Assembly: GCF_037414475.1 (NCBI RefSeq)
Contig: NZ_CP147913.1
Span: forward strand, 5,454,001-5,518,000
Length of the DNA: 64,000 bases
Direction: 5' to 3'
Origin: Myxococcus stipitatus
GTDB lineage: Bacteria; Myxococcota; Myxococcia; Myxococcales; Myxococcaceae
Positions 1 through 7,792 of the stretch are shown in pieces; position 1 is the first letter of the stretch; each line of letters begins with the position of its first letter. Position numbers and translations under genes: made by a program. The notes below the pieces were generated by a model. That model worked only from the letters and a program-made list of their open reading frames with translations. It was not told where the DNA came from and did no database searches.

Positions 1-262
1 TCCGAGGCGGAGGTCAAGCTCCTGGCTTGCCTTCGCCTTTGTCGGCCCGGGCCTGGTCCACCCACATCCTCAGCGCCGACAGCGTCAAGTCCAGGTCCCT
101 TGCCACCTGGGACGTCGTCTTGCCTTCCTCCAGCACCAGCCTCACGGCCCCGGCCTTGAACTCTTCCGTGTAGCTTCGCCGGGGGCGTCTGGGCTTCTTC
201 ACTTCCGTCATGTCGGACACCGTACCTGCCTCTTCTTTGGTGTCCACTGAGCCGGATCAAGC
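1..262 (-). mobile_element. Edge of an IS3-family insertion sequence (partial, cut by window start)
   Basis: The only recognisable part is the OrfA reading frame. The element should continue beyond position 1 with OrfB, which is not in the window. The right-hand end is set loosely where the sequence upstream of OrfA gives way to an unrelated open frame near 262. I could not compare the two terminal inverted repeats because only one side is visible, so the exact border is uncertain. Confidence 0.55.
14..247 (-). pseudogene. IS3-family transposase OrfA, probably frameshifted
   Basis: The 77-residue product has the helix-turn-helix of IS3/IS911 OrfA proteins: an RRSYTEEFKAGAVRLV-like start, then a QVARDLDLTLSALRMWV recognition segment. 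OrfA binds the ends of the element, and OrfB, which would lie left of the window, carries the DDE catalytic core. Family OrfA proteins usually run to about 90-100 residues. Here the frame stops right after GKPGA at 14-16. Shifting by one base at that point reads on as A-L-T-S-A, the continuation I remember from related OrfA proteins, which suggests a single-base deletion. A programmed frameshift site this early would be unusual, but the rest is outside the window, so the pseudogene call is an inference. Confidence 0.6.
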
Positions 263-274
263 CCACGCCGCGAG

Positions 275-388
275 GTGATCTCTCCCTTGCACATCGACAT
301 CTACCAGCACTCCAACGACTCCGACCCGGTGCTCAACGCATGCCAGTGGACGCCGCACCACGTCTATCTGGCGCAGCAGTGGACGGCC
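275..388 (+). other. Orphan coding-like fragment between IS element and ABC permease
   Basis: Reading from a GTG at 275 gives about 38 residues that look like genuine protein rather than a shadow, with segments HIDIYQHSNDSDPVLNAC and TPHHVYLAQQW. The frame then runs on antisense to the permease gene with no protein-like character. I do not recognise the family. It may be the tail of a gene broken by the neighbouring IS3-type element, or chance. Confidence 0.25.
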
Positions 389-1195
389 TCAGCTCACGCT
401 CTCCGCGCTGTAGCGGGCGATGAGCCCGGTGCGCACGGCGTGACGGAAGACGCGGGTGAAGAACAGTGCGGCCAGCAGGATGTAGAGCACCGCGAGGCTG
501 GCCCCCGCGAGCAGCGACGTCCAGGAGACCGAGCCACCGTTGACGATGGCTCGCATGCCCTCGAAGACGTACGACGGCGGCAGCAGGCGCGACAGGCCCT
601 GCATCCACGAGGGCAGGGTGGACAGCGGATAGAAGACGCCGACGAAGGGCGACAGGAGCGCGGGGATGGGCCAGATGAACCACTCCGCGGATGGCCCCAG
701 CCGCAGCACCACCGCGATGCCGACGATGCCCAGCGCGATTCCAAAGAGGAAGAGCACCAGGATGAACGGCACCAGCATGGCGCCATAGATGAACATCGAC
801 AGGCCGAACACCGCTCCGGCGACGGCGAGCATGACGACGAGGCCCACCGAACTCGTCGCGATGCTGGAGAGCACCAGCCCCAGGACGTACTCGCTGATGG
901 ACAAGGGGGTGGCGAAGACGTTGAGGAAGTTGCGCGACCAGACGTCCTCGAAGAAGGCCATCGTCACGCCGTGCATGACGCGGGTGAGGAAGTTCCAGAG
1001 CAGCACGGCCCCCAGGAGCGCGGGCAACAGGCTCATGCCGGGCGTGGCGGTGATGGTGCCCAGGTAGCGGGTGATGAAGCCCCACAGCACGATGTCGACG
1101 GCCACCCACGCGAAGAGGGGGAAGATGCGCGAGGGGCTGCCCTTGAGGAGGTAGTACTGCCGGAGGACGACGGCGGAGGCGCGGGACAGGCGCAT
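389..1195 (-). CDS. ABC-2 type transporter permease
   Basis: This 268-residue inner-membrane protein has about six hydrophobic segments in the arrangement of ABC-2 exporter permeases (DrrB/NodJ type), including an NFLTRVMHGVT stretch early on and a PFVGVFYPLSTLP segment near the C-terminal third that is typical of this family. It should form the pore for the ATPase encoded immediately upstream. The ATG at 1195 is two bases past the ATPase stop, so the two are almost certainly translated together. The substrate cannot be read from sequence; the family moves drugs, polysaccharides or lipids outward. The longer open frame reaching back into the ATPase gene is an antisense-free extension in another frame and was not used. 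Confidence 0.9.
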   Translation of the reverse strand: MRLSRASAVVLRQYYLLKGSPSRIFPLFAWVAVDIVLWGFITRYLGTITATPGMSLLPALLGAVLLWNFLTRVMHGVTMAFFEDVWSRNFLNVFATPLSISEYVLGLVLSSIATSSVGLVVMLAVAGAVFGLSMFIYGAMLVPFILVLFLFGIALGIVGIAVVLRLGPSAEWFIWPIPALLSPFVGVFYPLSTLPSWMQGLSRLLPPSYVFEGMRAIVNGGSVSWTSLLAGASLAVLYILLAALFFTRVFRHAVRTGLIARYSAESVS

Positions 1196-1197
1196 GG

Positions 1198-1959
1198 CTA
1201 ACGGTGCTCCAGCGTGAGCGGCTCGCGGGCCACGGTGATGAAGAGCTCCTCGAGCGTGGCCTTGCCGTGCTCTTGAGGCAGCTTGCGGGGGTCCCCCTGG
1301 AGCAGCACCTTGCCGTGGGACATGAAGAGGACGCGGTCGCAGACCTCCTCCACCTCGTACATGTTGTGGGAGGTCCACAGCACGCCGCCGGTGCCCTTCG
1401 CGGCGAAGTCGCGGATGCGGGCGCGGATGTCGCGAGCGGTGGCCGGGTCCAGCGAGGCGGTGGGCTCATCGAGGAGCAGCAGCCGCGGTTGGTTGAGCAT
1501 GGCCTTGGCGAGCGCGACCCGCGTCTGTTCTCCGGAGGAGAGCACGCCGCTCTTCGTGTCGCGGAAGCGCTGGAGGTCGAACTCCTGGAGGAGCGACTCG
1601 ATGCGCTCGGAGATGTTCTTCACGCCGTAGATGAGGCCGAAGTAGCGCAGGTTCTGGACGACCGTGAGGTTGCCGGGGAGGGGTGCGTAGACGGCGGCGA
1701 AGTTGGTCTGCTCCAGGGCGCGCGAGCGCTCACGGGCGAGGTCCACGTCCTGGATGCGGATGGCGCCGGAGGTGGGCTCCAGCACGCCGAGCACCATGTT
1801 GATGGTGGTGGTCTTCCCTGCGCCGTTGGGGCCGAGCAATCCGACGATTTCGTTGGGACCGACCTCGAAGGAGATGTGGTCCACGGCGACATTGCCCGCG
1901 TACGACTTGCAGAGCTCCCGGACGGAGAGCACGGGGGCGGAACTGGAGGGGGTGGCCAT
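1198..1959 (-). CDS. ABC transporter ATP-binding protein
   Basis: The 253-residue protein powers the adjacent ABC-2 permease. The Walker A motif is GPNGAGKTT at about residue 44, the signature is LSSGEQTRVALAKAML, and Walker B is RLLLLDEPTASLDP, followed by the switch histidine in WTSHNMYEVEEVCDR. The signature has SSGEQ rather than SGGQ, which is common among exporters of the DrrA/NodI/CcmA group. I chose the ATG at 1959 because the protein starts directly before the conserved VLSVRELCKSY strand; the extra 22 upstream codons do not look like protein. It is the first gene of a two-gene unit with the permease. Confidence 0.92.
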   Translation of the reverse strand: MATPSSSAPVLSVRELCKSYAGNVAVDHISFEVGPNEIVGLLGPNGAGKTTTINMVLGVLEPTSGAIRIQDVDLARERSRALEQTNFAAVYAPLPGNLTVVQNLRYFGLIYGVKNISERIESLLQEFDLQRFRDTKSGVLSSGEQTRVALAKAMLNQPRLLLLDEPTASLDPATARDIRARIRDFAAKGTGGVLWTSHNMYEVEEVCDRVLFMSHGKVLLQGDPRKLPQEHGKATLEELFITVAREPLTLEHR

Positions 1960-1975
1960 GAGGGTGGGGCTTTCG

Positions 1976-2674
1976 TCAGCCGTGGAGCTTCTCGTGGCGC
2001 GCGAGCATGTCCACGTACTGGGCAATCTTCCGGGCGCGAGTCTCCGCTTTCTTGACGTTGTGGATGCGGAAGAGCACGGCGTAGCGATTCACGGAGTTGA
2101 GGGTGGCGAAGAAGGCCTCCGCGCGTGGATTGGCGGCGAGCGCGCGGGCGAGGTCCTCGGGGATGGCGGCCTTGCTCTGAGAGTCGTAGGCGGCGTCCCA
2201 GCGGCCGTTCTTCTTCGCGTTCTCGATTTCAGCCAGGCCCGAGGGCTTCACGCGGCCCTCGGCGATGAGGGCGGTGGCCTTGTCGCGGTTGATTTTCGAC
2301 CAGATGCTGCGAGGGCCGCGCGGGGTGAACTTCAGGATATAGGCCGTCTCGTCGAAGCGGCCCTTCTGGCTGTCAATCCAGCCCCAGATGAGCGCGAGCT
2401 CCACGGCCTCGTTGTAGGTGAGCGAGGTGACGGCGGCGCCCTTCTTGGAGAGCTTGAGCCACGCGCCGCGCGACGTGGCGTGGTTCTTCGCGAGCCACGT
2501 GTCGAAGGTGCCCGCGTCGGCGAAGAAGACGATGGGCAGGTCCCCGGTGGGCGTGGCCCCCGGAGGCGCGGCGACGTTCTTCGCGGAGGCCGGGGTGGCC
2601 TTCTTGATGGGCGCGGACTTCTTGGCGGGGGCGGCCTTCTTGACGGGGGCGGTCGTCTTCTTGGCGGGGCTCAT
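1976..2674 (-). CDS. YdeI/OmdA family protein with histone-like N-terminal tail
   Basis: The product is 232 residues. Residues from about 45 onward match the YdeI/OmpD-associated family: FADAGTFDTWLAKNH, SRGAWLKLSKKG, then the ALIWGWIDSQKGRFDE and TPRGPRSIWSKINRD blocks, and a C-terminal helical region ending NVKKAETRARKIAQYV. E. coli YdeI has been linked to antimicrobial-peptide resistance, but the molecular role is unclear. The first 40 residues are an added Lys/Ala/Pro tail with repeated PAKK and PIKK units like the C-terminal tail of histone H1, suggesting nucleic-acid or polyanion binding. The ATG at 2674 is the first start, and a related tail occurs in the basic protein at 22681. Confidence 0.85.
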   Translation of the reverse strand: MSPAKKTTAPVKKAAPAKKSAPIKKATPASAKNVAAPPGATPTGDLPIVFFADAGTFDTWLAKNHATSRGAWLKLSKKGAAVTSLTYNEAVELALIWGWIDSQKGRFDETAYILKFTPRGPRSIWSKINRDKATALIAEGRVKPSGLAEIENAKKNGRWDAAYDSQSKAAIPEDLARALAANPRAEAFFATLNSVNRYAVLFRIHNVKKAETRARKIAQYVDMLARHEKLHG

Positions 2675-2723
2675 CGGACCGCGCTTGTAACACGGGCCCT
2701 TGCGATAACGACTCGACGCGGAG

Positions 2724-3368
2724 CTACTCCCGCAGTCGGAGTTCGTCGTTGGCGGCCTCGCGCAGGGACCTGGGGATGAACGGTGGGCCGACGATGGTGC
2801 GCACCCAGGCCTCCTTCATCTGCCGTGCGCAACGCGCGGGAGGCATGCGCCCCACGGCGGTCCCCAGTCCCGGAGTGAGCAGCGAGCGGATAGGGTTGCG
2901 CGGGGTGGTCTCGTTGTGAGCTTGCACGCACCGGAGCGCCGCCCTGAAGGCGAGGAAGGCATTCGCCGTGTCGCTGACATCCATGGGGACACGCATGGTG
3001 GGCGCGCTGATGCACCAGGGAATCTCCGGGCGCCCCGTAGGCACGAGCACGGCTTGTCCCACGGGCAGCTCGCCCCCGAGCTCCCGTGCGAGCAGGTCGC
3101 GCAGGCGCTCCTGCACCTGAGGGCCCAGCTGATACGTGTACACCGCGTCGATGCCGCCATCCATGAAGCCGAAGCTGTTGGCGGGGCTGAGGATGGCATC
3201 CGCCCGGATGTCGATGGGGTCGCTGGAGGAGACCGTCCCCTCCCGCTCCGAGAAGATGTCGCCCCGTGAGATGGTGATGTGGGGGAGACCGGCGAACTCC
3301 TCGCGCCAGGCTTCCACGAGGGCCTGACTCAAGTCGCGGAGGTGGAGCTGCAGCGGCGGTGAGGGCAT
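2724..3368 (-). CDS. Macro-domain protein (ADP-ribose binding)
   Basis: This protein of 214 residues has the macro-domain core: an ADAILSPANSFGFMDGGIDAV loop that corresponds to the family's NAAN/GGGVDGAI region, then a VGQAVLVPTG strand and the LLTPGLGTAVGRMPPARCA phosphate-binding loop. Macro domains bind or remove ADP-ribose and derivatives. This subgroup, with an aspartate-glycine-glycine-isoleucine loop, resembles stand-alone bacterial and phage Tail-type macro proteins. I chose the ATG at 3368 over a start nine codons upstream because that one would overlap the divergent GST-like gene's leader. The gene lies head to head with that gene, separated by about 46 bases. Confidence 0.82.
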   Translation of the reverse strand: MPSPPLQLHLRDLSQALVEAWREEFAGLPHITISRGDIFSEREGTVSSSDPIDIRADAILSPANSFGFMDGGIDAVYTYQLGPQVQERLRDLLARELGGELPVGQAVLVPTGRPEIPWCISAPTMRVPMDVSDTANAFLAFRAALRCVQAHNETTPRNPIRSLLTPGLGTAVGRMPPARCARQMKEAWVRTIVGPPFIPRSLREAANDELRLRE

Positions 3369-3414
3369 GGCGCGAGTATGCATCCAGGCGCGCACCCGCT
3401 TAAGGTTTCACGCC

Positions 3415-4197
3415 ATGCACACCCTCTATGGGCTTGGTGTTTCGGGTTGGACGGAGAAGGCTCGTTGGGCGTTGGACCACCACGGCGTCGGCTACCGCTA
3501 CCGGGAGCACACTCCGCTCATCGGAGAGCTGGCCCTGCGCTGGCGCACGCCGAACGGACCTCGTCCCACCACCGTGCCCCTGCTCATCGAGGATGAGCGC
3601 GTGACGATGGGTTCGTTCAACATCTCGCGGCGCGCGGAAGAGCAGGGCAAGGGCGCGCCCCTGTTTCCCGCCTCCGCGATGCCTGTCATCCAGCGTTGGG
3701 AGGAGGTGGGTGACCACATGCTGCGCATCGCTCGCGCCAGCGTGCTGCGCCGCATGCTCGACAACCCGCGTGCGCTGGACGAGAGCCTCCCGTCCTTCAT
3801 CCCTGGCTTCCTGCGCGGGCTCTCCAGGCCCACGGCGCGGATGGGCGTGAGCTTCCTCGCGCGCAAGCACAGCGCCGTCGCCGACCCGGAGGCCGCCATC
3901 CGAGAGACGGCCATCCCCGCGCTGGAGCGCCTGCGCGCCGAACTTGGAGGACGCCCCTACCTGCTCGACACCGGCTTCAGCTACGCGGACATCATCGCGT
4001 GCACCATGCTCCAGTTCGTGCGCCCCATGGATGAGGCTTGGTGGCCCTTGCCTCCCGCCACGCGGGAGGTCTGGCACCACGAAGCCCTCGCCGCTCAGTT
4101 CCCCGACCTGCTCGAGTGGCGGGCGGCGCTGTACACGAAACACCGCCCCCGGCTGAGCTCCCTTGCCGCGGGAGAGACGCGCGCGTCCGCCGCGTGA
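3415..4197 (+). CDS. Glutathione S-transferase-like protein
   Basis: The 260-residue protein opens with HTLYGLGVSGWTEKARWAL, the thioredoxin-fold first strand and helix of GSTs, where the usual catalytic Ser/Cys/Tyr region reads SGWTEK. A TTVPLLIEDERVTMGSFNI block follows, matching the cis-proline and the glutathione-binding D/E-S position. The C-terminal all-helical domain includes GGRPYLLDTGFSYADIIACTML, the N-capping box of GSTs. It probably acts in the cytosol on an unknown electrophile or as a reductase. The ATG at 3415 starts immediately before the conserved strand; the 16 codons upstream are not GST-like. Confidence 0.82.
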   Translation: MHTLYGLGVSGWTEKARWALDHHGVGYRYREHTPLIGELALRWRTPNGPRPTTVPLLIEDERVTMGSFNISRRAEEQGKGAPLFPASAMPVIQRWEEVGDHMLRIARASVLRRMLDNPRALDESLPSFIPGFLRGLSRPTARMGVSFLARKHSAVADPEAAIRETAIPALERLRAELGGRPYLLDTGFSYADIIACTMLQFVRPMDEAWWPLPPATREVWHHEALAAQFPDLLEWRAALYTKHRPRLSSLAAGETRASAA

Positions 4198-4206
4198 GGC
4201 TCGGGC

Positions 4207-4992
4207 CTACTTCGTCTTCGGCGCGGGCGTAGGCGTGGGGGCAGGCGCCGCGCCCTGCTGCTTGGACATGCGCTGACGAATCATCTCTTGGATCTGCTCG
4301 GGCGTCTTGCCCTTGAAGTCCTCGGGCTTGAAGGACTGGAGCACGTTGCTCACTCCCCCCGCGGCGTCGAGTTCGTCGTAGTCGGCGGGCACGGAGAAGA
4401 GGGACTCCGGCTGGGCGCCCGTCTTGATGTTGAGAACGTCAATCTCCGACTGGAGCTTGCCGGCCATGTCGTACGTGTAGCTTCGAATGTAGGCCACTTC
4501 GGGGAGGTCCGTGGGCCGCCACACCTTCTGGCGCTGGATGCTGCCCTCGGCGCCGGGCGGCACTCCCTCGTAGATGTCCGCCGGGTGGCCGTTGACCTTC
4601 TCGGTGCCGGTCTTCTTGAAGCCCTGCGCGGTGAAACACGCGTCGAAGTCCTGCCCCTGGCCTGAACACGCGCCGGGAATCTTCACCGGCAACTCATCCA
4701 GGTTGCGCACCGTGGCCGCCTTCTTCTGGTGGAAGAGCGTGGTGCCCGTGCGCTTCTCCCAGTTGAAGATGATGGACATGCCGCCGGGGATTTCAACGGG
4801 GGCCAGGTCCATGCGCAGCATGCCCGTGCGGCCGTACATCTTGCCCTTCGTCTCCGCGGGCGCCTTCTGCCCGGGCGTGGGCGCGCTCTTCACACGCAAG
4901 TCCCCCACCCAATCCGCCAATGCGGGCGTGGAGACCAACAGGGACGCTGCGACGAGCTTCGGCAGCATGCGGCGGACAGGGAATGGGCTCAT
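4207..4992 (-). CDS. Exported protein of DUF4412-like type
   Basis: The 261-residue protein has an N-terminal signal peptide (RRMLPKLVAASLLVSTPALA, probable cleavage after ALA). The mature part includes a GMLRMDLAPVEIPGGMSIIF stretch, FNWEKRTGTTLFHQKK, and a GHPADIYEGVPP block, the pattern of DUF4412-type periplasmic or outer-membrane-associated proteins. The tail is a Pro/Ala/Thr-rich low-complexity stretch ending in PKTK. Function is unknown. A GTG four codons upstream is an alternative start; neither has a clear ribosome site. Confidence 0.72.
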   Translation of the reverse strand: MSPFPVRRMLPKLVAASLLVSTPALADWVGDLRVKSAPTPGQKAPAETKGKMYGRTGMLRMDLAPVEIPGGMSIIFNWEKRTGTTLFHQKKAATVRNLDELPVKIPGACSGQGQDFDACFTAQGFKKTGTEKVNGHPADIYEGVPPGAEGSIQRQKVWRPTDLPEVAYIRSYTYDMAGKLQSEIDVLNIKTGAQPESLFSVPADYDELDAAGGVSNVLQSFKPEDFKGKTPEQIQEMIRQRMSKQQGAAPAPTPTPAPKTK

Positions 4993-5111
4993 GCCGCGCA
5001 CCACAATCCACCGCCCGCGCGCCTGTCAAACCCCTCCAGAAACACCGACGGCGCCGGCCTCGTGAAAGGCACGGCGCCGCGGCGCTCGTGAGTCGATGTG
5101 TCGGCTGCCTG

Positions 5112-6146
5112 TCAGCCCGGCTGGCAGACCTGGCGGAGGATGTCGAGCGACTCCAGCGCCTTGCCCGCGCCAATCACCACGGCGGACAGCGGGTCCTCGG
5201 CGAGGAACACCGGCAGGCCCGTCTCCTCGCGCAAGAGCGTGTCCAGGTTCTTCAGCAGCGCGCCACCACCGGCCAGCACGATGCCCCTGTCCGCGATGTC
5301 ACCGGCGAGCTCCGGCGGCGTGCGCTCCAGCGTCAGCTTCACCGCCTCGACGATTCCATTGACGGGCTCCGCGAGCGCGTCGCGAACCTCGTCGCTGGAC
5401 ACCGTCAGCGTGCGCGGCACACCGGCCACCAGGTCGCGACCCTTGATCTCCATGGTCATGACCTCGTCCGTCGGATACGCCGTGCCGATGCCCATCTTGA
5501 TGAGCTCCGCCGTGCGCTCGCCGATGAGCAGGTTGTACTTGCGCTTCACGTACTGGATGATGGCCTCGTCCAGCTTGTCGCCGCCGATGCGCACGCTCTT
5601 GGCGAACACGATGCCGGCCAGGCTGATGACCGCGACGTCGGACGTGCCACCGCCGATGTCCACAATCATGTTGCCGCTGGGCTCCGTCACCGGAAGGCCC
5701 GCGCCGATGGCGGCCGCCATCGGCTGCTCAATCAGATAGACCTCGCGAGCGCCCGCGTTCGCCGCGGCCTCGCGCACCGCGCGCCGCTCCACCTCGGTGA
5801 TGCCCGAGGGGATACCGATGATGATGCGCGGGTTCACCAGCGTCTTGCGGTTGTGCGCGCTCTGGATGAAGTAGCGCAGCATCGCCGCCGTGATTTCGAA
5901 GTCCGCGATGACGCCGTCCTTCATGGGGCGAATCGCGACGATGTTGCCCGGCGTGCGGCCCAACATCTCCTTGGCTTCCTTGCCCACCGCGAGGACCTTC
6001 TTGCCCCCGCGCGCGTCCTGCTGGACGGCCACCACCGAAGGCTCGTTGGAAACGATGCCCTGACCGCGGATGTAGATGAGCGTGTTCGCCGTGCCGAGGT
6101 CGATGGCGAGGTCGCGCGAAAAGAGGGTGTGAAGCCAGTCGAACAT
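5112..6146 (-). CDS. mreB: Rod shape-determining protein MreB
   Basis: This 344-residue protein is full length for MreB, the bacterial actin that guides side-wall peptidoglycan synthesis. It begins MFDWLHTLFSRDLAIDLGTANTLIY, with phosphate-1 motif LAIDLGTANT, then connect-1 and phosphate-2 motif MIVDIGGGTSDVAVISL, and the adenosine motif IVLAGGGALLKNLD near the C-terminus. The amphipathic N-terminus (FDWLHTLF) fits membrane binding. The gene stands alone: mreC, mreD and rodA are not beside it, unlike in many other bacteria. A short inverted repeat lies 13 bases before the start. Confidence 0.97.
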   Translation of the reverse strand: MFDWLHTLFSRDLAIDLGTANTLIYIRGQGIVSNEPSVVAVQQDARGGKKVLAVGKEAKEMLGRTPGNIVAIRPMKDGVIADFEITAAMLRYFIQSAHNRKTLVNPRIIIGIPSGITEVERRAVREAAANAGAREVYLIEQPMAAAIGAGLPVTEPSGNMIVDIGGGTSDVAVISLAGIVFAKSVRIGGDKLDEAIIQYVKRKYNLLIGERTAELIKMGIGTAYPTDEVMTMEIKGRDLVAGVPRTLTVSSDEVRDALAEPVNGIVEAVKLTLERTPPELAGDIADRGIVLAGGGALLKNLDTLLREETGLPVFLAEDPLSAVVIGAGKALESLDILRQVCQPG

Positions 6147-6158
6147 ACGAGGGCGGAA

Positions 6159-6171
6159 ACTTTCGGAAAGT
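6159..6171. promoter_or_regulatory. Short inverted repeat in the mreB leader
   Basis: ACTTTC and GAAAGT flank a single G, forming a perfect 6-bp inverted repeat 13 bases upstream of the mreB start. It could be an operator half-site pair or a small hairpin affecting translation. It is short enough to be chance. Confidence 0.25.
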
Positions 6172-6320
6172 CGGCGGAATTTCCCGCTGGCGCGTGGGGG
6201 AATGCGGCCGCGACGGTACTACGCGACGCGGCACGGAGGAAGAAAAGGCGGTGCCCCCTCCATATACGCCTGGAGGGCAGTCGACCAGCGGACGCGAGGG
6301 CCCCCTCGCTCTCTCCCGCG

Positions 6321-6857
6321 TCAGAAGGCGAGGTCCGAGCGGGGCGCCGCGAAGCGTGAGGCCACCACTCCCACCTGCAAGGCGCCCTCGTCCGGCTCCA
6401 CCCCCGCCTGCTCCCCGCTCGGCGGCGCCTCGGTGGACGCGTGCCGCGGCGAGGGGAGGGTGATGGCGCGCAGGCCATCCCGGACCGGCTCGAACAAGAG
6501 CGCGGTGAGGTACCAGGCCGGCGCGTAGTCCAGCCGGATGAGCCCGTTCACGCTCCACCGGTGCGGCGAATAATCCCAGGGGCAGCGGCCAAGCAGCCGC
6601 CTCAAGAGCCACCCGGTGGTGTACTCGGCGCCGAAGATGAGGGCCGTGTAGGCCAGCGCCCTCACGGGCCGGGGCAGGGACTCGAGCCTCGCGGAGACCT
6701 GCTCCAGCGCCAGCGCCGTCCCCCCATAGATGGGGTGCATCCACAGATAGGTCGTCGCCGTGGCGCTCCGGTCCCTCTTCAAGGCCGCGCCCGCCCCCGT
6801 GAACAGCACCTCCAACACCCAACCCGTGCAGCCATACAGAAAGAATCGCGAGAGCAC
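6321..6857 (-). CDS. CmpB-type membrane protein (putative ABC-transporter type IV family, PF06541)
   Basis: The 178-residue protein matches the small membrane family often annotated as putative ABC transporter permease. The signature blocks are FLYGCTGWVLEVLFTG, YLWMHPIYGGTALALE, FGAEYTTGWLLRRLLG and CPWDYSPHRWSVNGLIRLDYAPAWYLTALLFE. It has about four transmembrane segments. The 40 C-terminal residues are a disordered, less conserved tail. No biochemical role is established for this family. The start is a GTG at 6857 with GAGGAC directly before it. The gene lies upstream of mreB on the same strand with 174 bases between them. Confidence 0.82.
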   Translation of the reverse strand: MLSRFFLYGCTGWVLEVLFTGAGAALKRDRSATATTYLWMHPIYGGTALALEQVSARLESLPRPVRALAYTALIFGAEYTTGWLLRRLLGRCPWDYSPHRWSVNGLIRLDYAPAWYLTALLFEPVRDGLRAITLPSPRHASTEAPPSGEQAGVEPDEGALQVGVVASRFAAPRSDLAF

Positions 6858-7143
6858 GTCCTCAACCTAGGGCCGCCCCCCAGAACCCGCAGGCTTCGCG
6901 CGCCGCCTCCTCCCCGCTCGCCGTCCCTTGTGCCGCGCCCGACGCCGACATCGTCCAAGGGGGGCCCTTCCCACGTGGGGAGGACATGGGCCTACAGCCC
7001 ACGCATGACGCACCGGCCTGGAGCGCGGCGCCGTCGGCTCGCGTCAGCTGAAAGACAGGATTCGCGGGACGGGACAGCGGACTGGCGGGCTCGGGAAACC
7101 GGCGCTTTACGCGGCTGGGGGCGGCGTAGTACCTGAACGATTG

Positions 7144-7650
7144 ATGCGCTCCCCCGGCACGACATCGCGAATGCCCGGCACCGGGAGCGAGAGGCTCCGG
7201 ACGGTGCTGCTCGCCTTGGGGATGGCGCTCGTCCTGACCACGGTCCTCCCCGCGGACGCCGCGGTGGAGACCTCTCGAGGCGCCCCGGAGCGCGGCTTCC
7301 ACCTGGACCCCGGCACCACGTCGGTCCGCCAGGGCGTGAAGTCGTCGAAAGGCGCCTCGCGGCGTTGGGGCGTGCAGCTGAACGTGACGGACCTGGGGGG
7401 CTGGGACTCGGCGCTCCAGGCCGGGGCGGGGCTCGCGTCCTTCGCGCCGTCCTTCACGCGGGGCCGCGACTCCACCTTCGCGCCGGACCTCCATGCCCTG
7501 CAGCGCTGGGGGCGTGAGCGCTGTCACGCCGTCACTCGCGACACATTGCTCAAACGCCGGGCCCCGGCGGCGCCTACGTCGAGCGGGGATATCGCGGACC
7601 GTCCTTCCATCGTGACGTGTCCTCTGCGCGGCCCACCCTCCGTGGGCTGA
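7144..7650 (+). CDS. Hypothetical exported protein
   Basis: The 168-residue product has a convincing signal peptide: basic SERLRTVLL, hydrophobic core ALGMALVLTTVL, then PADAA as a probable cleavage site. The mature region shows no family I know and has few hydrophobic stretches, so it is likely periplasmic or secreted. ATG at 7144 was chosen; an in-frame ATG at 7174 would also keep the whole signal peptide. An antisense open frame covers most of it but lacks such features. The 286 bases before it, back to the CmpB-type gene, hold a 10-bp palindrome CCCACGTGGG at 6970-6979 that might be an operator. Confidence 0.5.
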   Translation: MRSPGTTSRMPGTGSERLRTVLLALGMALVLTTVLPADAAVETSRGAPERGFHLDPGTTSVRQGVKSSKGASRRWGVQLNVTDLGGWDSALQAGAGLASFAPSFTRGRDSTFAPDLHALQRWGRERCHAVTRDTLLKRRAPAAPTSSGDIADRPSIVTCPLRGPPSVG

Positions 7651-7792
7651 AAAGGGCGTCTGGCCGTTCGAGTCAGGTGCTCGCGCGGGGCCCTGCTGGC
7701 CCGCCGTGACGTCTTCGTGTCCTTGCGTCTTCGCGCAACGACGCGTGTGTCCCCATCCCCCACTCCATTTCTTTTTTGGTCGAGGTGAATTG

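Noticed and set aside
275..1201. A 308-codon open frame on the + strand
   Set aside because: After the first 38 codons it is antisense to the ABC-2 permease and has no protein-like pattern, only Arg/Gln/His-rich shadow sequence.
6970..6979. CCCACGTGGG palindrome as a defined operator
   Set aside because: Ten-base GC-rich palindromes arise often by chance in this composition, and no second copy was found nearby.
7107..7475. A 122-codon antisense frame over the exported-protein gene at 7144
   Set aside because: It lacks a signal peptide, motifs or good start site, while the + strand frame has a clear signal peptide.
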